Origin: Iodobacter sp.
GTDB lineage: Bacteria > Pseudomonadota > Gammaproteobacteria > Burkholderiales > Chitinibacteraceae
Assembly: GCF_025352645.1 (NCBI RefSeq)
Contig: NZ_JANXSO010000053.1
Coordinates: forward strand, 1-55,957
Length of the DNA: 55,957 bases
Direction of reading: 5' to 3'
Part shown: piece after piece, positions 8,434-16,416 of the stretch
Numbering within the stretch: the first letter of the stretch is position 1
Layout: each line of letters begins with the position of its first letter
Notes under the pieces: generated by a model
The model's input: only the letters and a program-made list of their open reading frames with translations
What the model was told of the DNA's origin: nothing
The model's database searches: none
Position numbers and translations under genes: made by a program

Positions 8434-9692
8434 TGGTGCACGAACAATCACAGCCCCGCGCCGCGCTTTTGGCATCGACAACACCATCCTTAAAAATTCT
8501 CTGGACTTTGCCTTATCTACCTTGGCCTACCAGCAGTGGCGGTAAGTTACGCCAGTATCATTTGCTGCGCACATTAGCGAATAAAGGGCACCGCATTACT
8601 TTACTGGTGCAAAGTAAAACGCCACTGTCTGCCAGTGCAAAAGCCCATCTTGAGGCGATTGTAGACAGGCTGATTGTATTACCGCGCAGGCCAATCAGGC
8701 ATCCACTAACCCTGCTGGCTGCCGTATTTTCACCTTATCCTCTGCTGGTGAGTGTGAATGGTTTTGCTCCTGCGCTGGAGCGCGTGTTTGCTGATTTGCT
8801 GACAGAAGATTGGGATGTGGTGCAGATAGAGCACAGCTATGGTTTGCAGCCTTTTTTCCAGCAGCTGCAGCAAAAGAAGCAGTCTTTTTTACTGACTGAA
8901 CACAATGTTGAATCGTCTATAGGCGCTGCAACTTACCAGCAGCTGCCATTTTGGTTGCGGCCCTATATTTACTTTGATCAGTGGCGTTATCGCCGTTGGG
9001 AGAAAAAAGCATTAGGCCTGCCATATAAAGTGGCCGCAGTGACCGCAGGGGATGCAAAAAATCTCGCTGAACACTGCCAACGTGAAGTAGATGTGGTGAT
9101 TAATGGGGTTGATACCGCTGCATTTGCCTGTGTTCATCCCGATTTAGATAGCCAGCGGGTTTTGTTTGTGGGCAATTTTGAATACCCACCTAATCTAGAT
9201 GCGGTGGCTTGGAGCCTTGATGAGATTTTGCCTCTGGTCTGGCAACAAATGCCCGAGGTGCGTTTTGCTATTTGTGGCTATGCTATGCCCACCAGCTGGC
9301 GTGAACGCTGGCCAGATTCACGCATTGAATGGCAGGGTTTTGTTGCTGACTTAACGCTTGAGCAGCAACAATCTGCAGTGTTTCTGGCGGCGCTGCGAGA
9401 AGGTGGTGGCTCTAAGCTAAAGGTGCTGGAAGCGCTGGCGGCGGGCTTGCCTCTGGTAAGTACGCCTCAGGGCGTATCCGGTTTAGCGCTGCAGGATGGC
9501 CGCGACTATCTAGGCGGAGCAACGGCGGCTGAGCTAGCGCAAGCCCTGCTGCAGTTACTACGTCAGGGGGAATCTGCTAGGGCAATAGCAGAAGCAGGGC
9601 GATATTATGTGTGTCAAAACAATGACTGGCAGATCAGTGCCAGCCAGCTTGAAACTCTCTATCAGAAAATAAAATATGCGGATAGGAATTGA
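8424..9692 (+). CDS. Family 4 glycosyltransferase
   Basis: A 422-residue GT-B enzyme. The N-terminal domain shows the SSGGKLRQYHLLRTLANKG element (about residues 33-52). The second domain has VLFVGNFEYPPNLDAV (about 245-260) and the GGGSKLKVLEALAAGLPLVST motif of GT4, where the Glu contacts the donor. Two in-frame ATGs exist, at 8424 and 8433. The second overlaps the stop of the hydrolase gene as taATG and is equally plausible. It ends 17 bases inside the next glycosyltransferase gene, so translation of the three is probably coupled. Confidence 0.86.
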   Translation: MALMVHEQSQPRAALLASTTPSLKILWTLPYLPWPTSSGGKLRQYHLLRTLANKGHRITLLVQSKTPLSASAKAHLEAIVDRLIVLPRRPIRHPLTLLAAVFSPYPLLVSVNGFAPALERVFADLLTEDWDVVQIEHSYGLQPFFQQLQQKKQSFLLTEHNVESSIGAATYQQLPFWLRPYIYFDQWRYRRWEKKALGLPYKVAAVTAGDAKNLAEHCQREVDVVINGVDTAAFACVHPDLDSQRVLFVGNFEYPPNLDAVAWSLDEILPLVWQQMPEVRFAICGYAMPTSWRERWPDSRIEWQGFVADLTLEQQQSAVFLAALREGGGSKLKVLEALAAGLPLVSTPQGVSGLALQDGRDYLGGATAAELAQALLQLLRQGESARAIAEAGRYYVCQNNDWQISASQLETLYQKIKYADRN

Positions 9693-10791
9693 TTATCGTC
9701 CGGTAACTGCTGCGCCTTATTCAGGTATTGCGCGGCAAGTGCTGGCACTTGAGCAGGCTATTTTGGCTGGAGAAAACGCGCAGTTATACCGTTTTACCGC
9801 GGCGCCGCTGGAGCACGCCCATCGTCTGTTGGCGCATTGTCCGGCCACGGCCAGCCCTGTGCATGGCCTGCACCGGCCACGGGAGCGGGTAAATTTTGAG
9901 CTGCGTTTTTTACCTGCAGCCATTGCCGCAGCAGAGCTTGATATTTATATCGCTACGGCCAATACCGGCTTGCCGGTGTGGCGAGCTCCGGCAAATACCC
10001 GCTATGTTTTGCTGCTGCACGATGTTTTTCAGCTGACGATGGCAAATCATCACAGCAACCGCATCAAGGCGCTGGTCTACCGGCAGATTGATCGTGTAGG
10101 GATCAGCAGCTCGGTAGCGCTGGCAGATGCAATCTGGACACCTTCAGTATTTACAGCGGATCAGGCTCGACGCTTGTTTCCTGCGGCAGCAGATAAAATC
10201 TCAGTGCTGCCTAATGCGGTGCCTGCCCTTGCCGCACCGGAGCCCCTGTGTGCTTTTCCTGCGCTACCTGCGGTATTCTGGTTGGTGGTTGGGACAAGAG
10301 AGCCGCGTAAGAATATTCCATGGTTTGTGCAATGCTGGCAGCAAGCTCGGCAGCAGGATGCTAGCGTGCCTGCTCTAGTAATGGTGGGCAGTGCAAGCGA
10401 TTTACCACCTGAGCTGCGAGATGCTGATGGTATGTTTTTTGTATCAGGCCTCAGCGATGCTGAATTATTGTCGCTGTATGCACAAACTAGCTGTCTGTGG
10501 CAGCCATCACTAGCGGAAGGGTTTGGGCTGCCGGTGCTTGAAGCGCTGGCTCAGGGCGCAGCGGTTGCCGTTGCCCATGGTTCGGCTCTGGATGAGATTT
10601 GCCCAGCAGAGAGCCCTCGTTTTTCTCCGCAGGATAGCGCTGGTTTGCAGCAGCTGATGTTGGAGCTGGCAGCACGTCCTCAGCCCATGCGCTGGGCAGC
10701 CCGTCAGGCATGGGCAGATCAGTTTGCCATGCCTGCTTATACAAAGCGTGTGCAGGCATTGCTGCAAGGTGTGCTGAGTATGCCGCGATGA
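9676..10791 (+). CDS. Family 4 glycosyltransferase (mannosyltransferase-like)
   Basis: A 371-residue GT-B enzyme. It opens with MRIGIDYRPVTAAPYSGIAR, the pattern of mannosyltransferase-like GT4 proteins. It contains the donor-side motif WLVVGTREPRKN near residue 197 and the PSLAEGFGLPVLEALAQG motif near 275, with the Glu residues expected to bind the nucleotide sugar. It overlaps the previous gene by 17 bases, and the stop overlaps the start of the Wzy gene (gATGA). Third GT4 of the locus. With the GT2 it gives at least four transferases, compatible with a repeat unit of four or five sugars. Confidence 0.85.
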   Translation: MRIGIDYRPVTAAPYSGIARQVLALEQAILAGENAQLYRFTAAPLEHAHRLLAHCPATASPVHGLHRPRERVNFELRFLPAAIAAAELDIYIATANTGLPVWRAPANTRYVLLLHDVFQLTMANHHSNRIKALVYRQIDRVGISSSVALADAIWTPSVFTADQARRLFPAAADKISVLPNAVPALAAPEPLCAFPALPAVFWLVVGTREPRKNIPWFVQCWQQARQQDASVPALVMVGSASDLPPELRDADGMFFVSGLSDAELLSLYAQTSCLWQPSLAEGFGLPVLEALAQGAAVAVAHGSALDEICPAESPRFSPQDSAGLQQLMLELAARPQPMRWAARQAWADQFAMPAYTKRVQALLQGVLSMPR

Positions 10792-12173
10792 GTGTGTTTT
10801 CGCGCGGGCTGGCCTTACTTTGCGCCTTGCTGTTTGCTGCTATTCTGACTTTTGTTTCCGTGCCAGCCATGCTGCTGAGTATGCTAGCAGCAGTGGTGGC
10901 TTTAGTAATTGTTCGCCAGCCTTTTAGCGGGTTACTCATGTTCGCTTTTGTGGCAACTTTTATTCCCTATACCACGGTCAATATGGGGGTGCGGGTAACT
11001 ATATCAGAGGCCTTGCTTGGCCTTGTATGGCTGGGGGTTTTTTTGCAGATGATACAGGGCCAGCTATCTTGGCTGCCTGGTAAAACTGAATCGCGTTTAC
11101 GTTTGTTGATGCTGTACAGCGCGCTGCCTTTTATCTTCGGCCAGCTAATGATTAACGCAGAAGGCAACGGCCTTGTGAATTGGCTGCGCTGGCTGATTAA
11201 TTTATCACCACTGTTTTTGTTTCCTATTTTGGTGAAAAGCCCGCAGCAGCGCGATCAACTGATTGTTACTTTGCTGCTTGGCTCGCTGACGATGCTGTTG
11301 TTATCGGTAGGGATGTTTTTAAAAGATCACAACGCCAATAGCTTTATTGTGATTCTAGAAAAATTGAAATACGCCCATCCTGAGGCGGTGAAAGATATTT
11401 TCTCGGCTAATTTCTCCCGCATGGCATCACCTTGGGTGCACCCTAATCTAACCGGAGGCGTGCTGGCGCTGTTTCTGCCGCTGGCATTTTTCTATGCGCT
11501 TTTACAAAGCGGTTGGCGGCGTTTGCTGGGCTTTAGTGTGGCAATACTTGGGGCGGCAGGGCTGCTGTTTAGTAGCTCACGCGGTGCCATCGTGAGTTTG
11601 GCACTGGTTCTATTTTGGCTTACCTCTATCCGCGCGCCTTATGCTGGGCGAGTGATAGGGCTGGCGCTAGCGCTGGGGGCTGCGCTGGTATTGTTTTACC
11701 CACCTTTACAGGAACGGCTGGCGACGACTTTTTCATCGACCAATGCCAGTACTGAGATTCGCATGGATGAATACCGGCGCTTTCCTGATGCAATGGCCCG
11801 CTATCCGCTGGGTATTGGCTTCAAAATCGACCCGCCGCCGCCCGCTACGGGCTTATTGGGGATTTCTAATTTGTGGCTAAACTATATTTACAAACTGGGG
11901 CTGCCTGGCATGTTGCTGTTTATTGCCGTAACGCTGGCGTGGTGGCGCGAGTGCAGGCCGGTGGACAGACTCTCAAAGCTGAACGCTGAACGAAGTATTT
12001 GGGTAGGCTCGGGTGCGGGGGTGCTGGCGGCACTGCTGACTGGGCTGTTTGATCACTACTATAGCTTTACCATGGTGCTGATTGCCTTATTCTGGCTGAT
12101 GATGGCCATTAATCTGCAATCTGCACGTCGCTTAAATCAGAACCATGAGCCTAATAGGAAGATCGCGCTATGA
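10788..12173 (+). CDS. O-antigen ligase/Wzy-family polysaccharide polymerase
   Basis: A 461-residue integral membrane protein with about ten to twelve helices. A large periplasmic loop between helices holds HPNLTGGVLALFLPLAFF (about 220-237) and the SSSRGAIVS motif typical of the Wzy_C/O-antigen-ligase family. It should polymerise flipped repeat units in the periplasm. The frame stays open 26 codons further upstream, but I prefer the ATG at 10788. It overlaps the previous stop as ATGA, matching the junctions elsewhere in the operon. The upstream extension would lie within the GT4 gene and is Cys-rich and unlike the family. It overlaps the next gene by 4 bases. Confidence 0.85.
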   Translation: MSVFSRGLALLCALLFAAILTFVSVPAMLLSMLAAVVALVIVRQPFSGLLMFAFVATFIPYTTVNMGVRVTISEALLGLVWLGVFLQMIQGQLSWLPGKTESRLRLLMLYSALPFIFGQLMINAEGNGLVNWLRWLINLSPLFLFPILVKSPQQRDQLIVTLLLGSLTMLLLSVGMFLKDHNANSFIVILEKLKYAHPEAVKDIFSANFSRMASPWVHPNLTGGVLALFLPLAFFYALLQSGWRRLLGFSVAILGAAGLLFSSSRGAIVSLALVLFWLTSIRAPYAGRVIGLALALGAALVLFYPPLQERLATTFSSTNASTEIRMDEYRRFPDAMARYPLGIGFKIDPPPPATGLLGISNLWLNYIYKLGLPGMLLFIAVTLAWWRECRPVDRLSKLNAERSIWVGSGAGVLAALLTGLFDHYYSFTMVLIALFWLMMAINLQSARRLNQNHEPNRKIAL

Positions 12174-12991
12174 AACACCGTATTTATCATTCCACGGCTC
12201 TGCGCAGTCATCTGGATCAGTATGCACAAAAACTGGCGGTAGATTCGGCAGAGCTGGCACAAAGCTATGAATGGATGCTGGCGAATGAGGTGTTGTTTGA
12301 AGAGGGCGATGAAGCCAACCCGCGCGTATCCATCTGCTCGGTTAATATCGAAACACGGATTGACCCACCTCTGGCTAGGCGTTTTTATGCACTGCTTAGC
12401 CGTGAGATTCCTACAACGCTAGTACCCCGCTACGGTATTAACTGGCCCACGTTTAAAGACCGCTGGCTGCGGGTCTGGGAGCAGTGTTACAACATTCTGA
12501 TTAATAAAATTCCCAGTCATTACGTAAGGTTGGCTTGGCTGCGCCTTGGCGGGGCGAAAATTGGCAAGGGCTCGGCAGTATGGCGCACGACCGAAATTCT
12601 GGGTATCGAAAATCTAGTGATGGGAGATGATAGCTGCATTGCCTGGCACTGCCAGATTGATGCTCGTGCAGGGTTGATTATTGGTGATCATGTGGCGGTG
12701 GCCTCCTATGCCAAAATTATTGCAGGCAGCCATGATTTAACTGCGCCGGAGTTCTGGTCTGTTTCAGCGCCGATTTATATTGATGATTATGCATGGATTG
12801 CCACAGGAGCATTGATTGGCCACGGCTCGCGCATAGGGCGTGGTGCTGTGGTCACTGCTAATACACTGGTCAGTAAAGAAATTGCCCCATATAAAATTGT
12901 TGGCGGCTCAGGGGCCAAAGTGATGGGCGAGCGTCCGCATAATTTAAATTACAAAGTGGGCGGAAAAGGCCTGTTTACCCTGCTTTATTAA
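12170..12991 (+). CDS. Hexapeptide-repeat acyltransferase (WcaF-like)
   Basis: A 273-residue protein whose last about 150 residues form left-handed beta-helix hexapeptide repeats (IENLVMGDDSCIAWHCQIDARAG and onward). It has the catalytic-type His in AGSHD and the closing IVGGSGAKVMGERP seen in sugar O-acetyltransferases of the WcaF group. The first about 90 residues are a helical extension not typical of the family, for which I recognise no domain. It probably acetylates a sugar of the repeat unit. It starts in the Wzy stop codon (ctATGA). The flippase gene follows after 38 bases. Confidence 0.82.
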   Translation: MKHRIYHSTALRSHLDQYAQKLAVDSAELAQSYEWMLANEVLFEEGDEANPRVSICSVNIETRIDPPLARRFYALLSREIPTTLVPRYGINWPTFKDRWLRVWEQCYNILINKIPSHYVRLAWLRLGGAKIGKGSAVWRTTEILGIENLVMGDDSCIAWHCQIDARAGLIIGDHVAVASYAKIIAGSHDLTAPEFWSVSAPIYIDDYAWIATGALIGHGSRIGRGAVVTANTLVSKEIAPYKIVGGSGAKVMGERPHNLNYKVGGKGLFTLLY

Positions 12992-13029
12992 AGGTTTATT
13001 TTGAGCCCATTGTTTGAGCTGAGCTAATC

Positions 13030-14436
13030 ATGCTGAGCAGCACTTTTTTACTAACGCTGGCTACCCTAGCTGGGCTGGTTCTGGGGTTTGGCCGTGAATG
13101 GCTGCTGGTGGCGGATTGGGGGGCAGGCGGGCGCACCGATGCTTACCTGATTGCGCTTTTTTTGCCTGAGGCATTACGCACTATGCTAGCTGGGGGCTTG
13201 CTGTCGGCGGCGGCGCTGCCTCTTTTGCAGGCCCATCCTGCACGCAACCGCTGGCTGGCTGGGCAAATCCAGCAGTTTTTATTGCTGGGGCTGCTTCTGG
13301 CGCTGCTGATTACCCTTGCTGCACCTTATCTGGTCAGAATGACTGGGCCAGGATTGTCTGTGGCTGACGCCTCACTGGCTAGCGATGCGCTGCGCTGGCT
13401 TGCATGGGTGATTCCCGGCTTGATGCTGCAGGCCATTTTAACCATACCCGCTCAGGCTGACGGGCGCTTTGTGCTGCCGGGATTGGGGTCTTTCTTATTT
13501 AATTTACCTGTGGTGCTGTATCTTTGGCTGGCGAAAAAAACGGCCGACCCCGTGGTGCTGGCTCAGTGTTTTATTCTGGGTAGCCTTTTGATGGCGCTGC
13601 TTTTATTGCCTTCGGCCTGGCGCACGGGCTGGCGGCCATGGTATCGCTCTCTACCTGGTGATCATGCCGCCCTGTGGCAGCAGCTGTGGCCGTTACTGAG
13701 CAGCAGCGCCGCCAGCCAAGGGCTGAGCCTGCTGGAAAGACTAGTGGCTTCTTTGCTGGGGGAAGGATCGGTCACTCTGCTGAACCTAGCGCGTAAATTA
13801 GTCAATATCCCGCTGATTGCCCTGATGAGCTTAAATCAAGTACTGCTGGGGAAAATGAGCGGCGAGGGAGCGTCTGCGCGGCGGCAGATGCTAGATACGG
13901 GGCTGCTACTGTGCACCCTGCTCACACTGCCTGCCGCTGTAGGATTAATTGCTGCGGCACCCGCTTTAGTGGATTTACTTTTACCTGCTGGCTTAGCTTC
14001 TGGCCCGCTCCCAGCTTTACTGGCTTTATTTGCGGTATCGATTATTTTTGGTGCATGGAATGCTTTGCTGGCTCGTTATTACTATGCCGCTGCCAATACG
14101 CGTACCCCTTTAATCTGTGAGCTGAGCGGCAGTGCAATACAAGCGGTGCTGCTACTTGGTTTACCAGGGTTTTTTGGGATATGGGGGATTGCTGCTGCGG
14201 TGATGGGGGGAGTATTAAGCACCGGCTTGCTGCTTTGCCGCAAGATTGACCAAGCTTTATTAAGCAAGCTGCTGCAATGGGGGGGCGGCGCTTTACTACT
14301 GTGCACGGCAGCGGGGCTAATCTTTACTTGGACGGCTCAGGGGCGGCTGGTGCAGCTTTGTGCTGCTGTATTTGCGGCTCTGCTGCTTTTTGCCACAGGG
14401 GCTTATCGGTTTAAAAAATATTTAAATGCCTTATAA
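13030..14436 (+). CDS. MurJ/MviN-like lipid-linked oligosaccharide flippase
   Basis: A 468-residue integral membrane protein with about 12-14 helices. It has the MOP-superfamily opening (GFGREWLLVADWGAGGRTDAY) characteristic of MurJ-like flippases; a second repeat starts near residue 230. Its presence as last gene of an EPS operon suggests it flips the completed undecaprenyl-linked repeat unit instead of lipid II, serving as the Wzx of the locus. The MurJ-like rather than Wzx-like sequence is notable but has precedents in EPS loci. A cell-wall role cannot be excluded from sequence alone. The next gene converges with a 9-base gap and I see no clear terminator. Confidence 0.8.
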   Translation: MLSSTFLLTLATLAGLVLGFGREWLLVADWGAGGRTDAYLIALFLPEALRTMLAGGLLSAAALPLLQAHPARNRWLAGQIQQFLLLGLLLALLITLAAPYLVRMTGPGLSVADASLASDALRWLAWVIPGLMLQAILTIPAQADGRFVLPGLGSFLFNLPVVLYLWLAKKTADPVVLAQCFILGSLLMALLLLPSAWRTGWRPWYRSLPGDHAALWQQLWPLLSSSAASQGLSLLERLVASLLGEGSVTLLNLARKLVNIPLIALMSLNQVLLGKMSGEGASARRQMLDTGLLLCTLLTLPAAVGLIAAAPALVDLLLPAGLASGPLPALLALFAVSIIFGAWNALLARYYYAAANTRTPLICELSGSAIQAVLLLGLPGFFGIWGIAAAVMGGVLSTGLLLCRKIDQALLSKLLQWGGGALLLCTAAGLIFTWTAQGRLVQLCAAVFAALLLFATGAYRFKKYLNAL

Positions 14437-14445
14437 AGGCTGGTT

Positions 14446-15228
14446 TTATTTAAACAGATCCATTTGTTTTTTATATTCGGCAGACTCCCTTGTTAATTCG
14501 ATGGAATCCCATATTTTTTTCACCAATGTGCCTTCTTGTGCAAAAAATGGCTTGGAGAAAATTAAGTAATAGGGTTTTTCAATCAGCGGCAATGCTATTT
14601 TTTCTATTTTTTTTTGTAATTCTGTATCTTTATTGAGCAGATTATCGCCCTGCAGTGTTGGTAGGGCGACTGCGGTGACTCGGCCTAACAAGAGTTTTTT
14701 TAGATTGATTTCAGTGCTGCCACTGCTGTCATCTACTTTTAGATTTAGACTTTTTAATTGGTCAACCACAGAAAAGCCAGTTTGTGCACCAACAATGGCA
14801 TCGTCTGGTTTAAATACTTTGCCGTCCCATTCTACTTTGCTGCCTTTAAGGCGATATAGGCTATAGCTGTCGATCAGCATTCTTTTGCTGATGTCGACTT
14901 TATCTACGGTCATGGGGTAGACGGCAAATTCTGCGCGGTCTGTTTTAAAGCTGGCATTGACTGCGCCATCGTAGTGGCCGGCTTTTAATTCTTGTAGACA
15001 ACGCTTCCATGGAATGGCATCGATTAGTATTTTTTGACTGATTCTTTTCTCTACCATCTCCAGCAGAATAATGCTGAGCCCCTTACGGTTTTTGAGTATC
15101 CATGGATAGGAATCCTCACTTTCGGTGCAAAACTTCAGCTCTGTGGCTGTTGCCTCTATGCTTAGCAAAGCCAGCAGGCTGCAGAGTAGCAACAAGGCAC
15201 GTCCTGAGTGGGGAGTCTTTGTCATCAT
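14446..15228 (-). CDS. Periplasmic family 3 solute-binding protein
   Basis: A 260-residue exported protein. A signal peptide of about 29 residues ends in ATA. It is followed by an SBP_bac_3 type fold (LKFCTESEDSYPWILKN at the mature N-terminus, then GLSIILLEMVEKR and PWKRCLQELKAGHYDGAV). Proteins of this shape bind amino acids or similar small ligands for ABC uptake, or act as periplasmic sensors. No permease or ATPase gene is adjacent, so it may be an orphan or serve a transporter elsewhere. It is convergent with the EPS operon. A second protein of related type is encoded at 44709-45446, also without a transporter. The start is a double ATG and either could be used. Confidence 0.75.
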   Translation of the reverse strand: MMTKTPHSGRALLLLCSLLALLSIEATATELKFCTESEDSYPWILKNRKGLSIILLEMVEKRISQKILIDAIPWKRCLQELKAGHYDGAVNASFKTDRAEFAVYPMTVDKVDISKRMLIDSYSLYRLKGSKVEWDGKVFKPDDAIVGAQTGFSVVDQLKSLNLKVDDSSGSTEINLKKLLLGRVTAVALPTLQGDNLLNKDTELQKKIEKIALPLIEKPYYLIFSKPFFAQEGTLVKKIWDSIELTRESAEYKKQMDLFK

Positions 15229-15400
15229 CGGCGTCTTCTGTTTAAGTGCATCGCTCTGGGTATAGCGCTGAATGCACTGTGCAGCAATGGCAGGCTTGCT
15301 TTATATTGGCCCGATGGTGGTTTTTGCTTGATGGCGCATATCTGCCTAAAGTCCTAAGTCTTTAGGCAGAAATGGCAAGGTTCTGCTACTGGGGTGTTTA

Positions 15401-16138
15401 TTAGGCTAGAACACGGCCAAATAAACCGAGTGCGCACTGATAGCCAAGCATGGCTAATTGCGCATCGTAGCGAAGGCCTTCATCACGCATAAAGGCATGC
15501 TGACCATTGACTTCGTGCCAGCTAAAGTTAATTTCTGCTGCGGATAGCTTTTGATAAACCAGTGCGCGGCCTGTGGCGGGGATGTGGGGATCTTGCCTGC
15601 CCCAGAACATCAACAGCTCGCCAGAAATATCGGTGAGTCTGTCCATGCTGTGTTGGCCGGCTTGGTTTGGAATAACGTTGGTGTGCAGATCGGTAGGGTA
15701 AAAGCAGGCCGTGGCTTTAATTTGTGGCTGTAAGGCCGCACGGAAAGCCAGGTGGCCACCGATGCAAAAGCCCATTGCACCGATTTGCCCATTGCACCAA
15801 GGCTGATCGCTCAGCCAAGTAATCATGGCTTGATTATCGCTGTCGTAGCCTTCTACAGATTTACCCATTTTATCGCTATTGCCCTTATCGCTGCCGGCTT
15901 GATCGTACGCAAGCACCGTACCGATGGGGTTTAGCTCATGAAAAATTTCTGGTACTAGCACCGCGTAGCCATGCCCAGCCATCAGTCGTGCAGCGCGTTC
16001 AATTGGGCCAGTCTGCTGAAAAATCTCTGAATAAAGCAAAATAACCGGATAGGCTTTATCGCCCTCGGGCCGGTGCACATAGGTGCGCATTAGGCCGGTG
16101 GGGGTAGCAAGATCAACGATTTCTTTTTGGATGATCAT
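15401..16138 (-). CDS. Dienelactone hydrolase family protein
   Basis: A 245-residue cytoplasmic alpha/beta hydrolase. The nucleophile is Cys125 in the GFCIGGH elbow, as in true dienelactone hydrolases. Asp183 (WGRQDPHIP) and His214 (NGQHAFMRD) complete the triad. It probably cleaves a lactone or activated ester; the physiological substrate is unknown because no aromatic-degradation genes surround it. An AAGGAA ribosome site precedes the ATG. Upstream, between this gene and its ETF-QO neighbour, lies a palindromic repeat element, so the two are probably separate transcription units although on the same strand. Confidence 0.87.
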   Translation of the reverse strand: MIIQKEIVDLATPTGLMRTYVHRPEGDKAYPVILLYSEIFQQTGPIERAARLMAGHGYAVLVPEIFHELNPIGTVLAYDQAGSDKGNSDKMGKSVEGYDSDNQAMITWLSDQPWCNGQIGAMGFCIGGHLAFRAALQPQIKATACFYPTDLHTNVIPNQAGQHSMDRLTDISGELLMFWGRQDPHIPATGRALVYQKLSAAEINFSWHEVNGQHAFMRDEGLRYDAQLAMLGYQCALGLFGRVLA

Positions 16139-16205
16139 GTTTATTCCTTATTTGAGGGCAACATATCCCCCTTCGGGTGGGCAAGATAGACCGTTATTAC
16201 ATATG

Positions 16206-16414
16206 GATGTTACGTAGCAAGATCAAAAAAACGCAGTCGACTAAAAGCACGAACAGATGCCACATCACTAATAATTTTTATTTAATATCAAATAGTTAGA
16301 TAAATAAAAATTTATACGTCGTGATAATAAAACAAAGGAAAATCATTTCCGTTTGATCGGTTTTTTAGTGTATTTCGTGCTTTTCGTGGACTAATAATCG
16401 TTGTGCGTAACATC
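16206..16414. repeat. Palindromic intergenic element (ACGAAAAG...CGTGGACTAA family)
   Basis: Almost the whole gap between two minus-strand genes is an imperfect inverted repeat. Outer arms gatgttacg (16206-16214) and cgtaacatc (16406-16414) match exactly. Inside them are ctaaaagcacgaac (16241-16254) and ttcgtgcttttcgtggact (16374-16392). It abuts the stop codon of the ETF-QO gene, so it could act as a 3'-end structure. Confidence 0.7.
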
Positions 16415-16416
16415 TA

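Noticed and set aside
10487-10939. Minus-strand open frame of 150 codons opposite the GT4/Wzy junction
   Set aside because: Antisense shadow of two well-supported genes; composition unlike a real protein.
13030-14436. Calling the flippase murJ of peptidoglycan synthesis
   Set aside because: Sequence is MurJ-like, but position as last gene of the EPS operon favours an EPS role; no symbol assigned.
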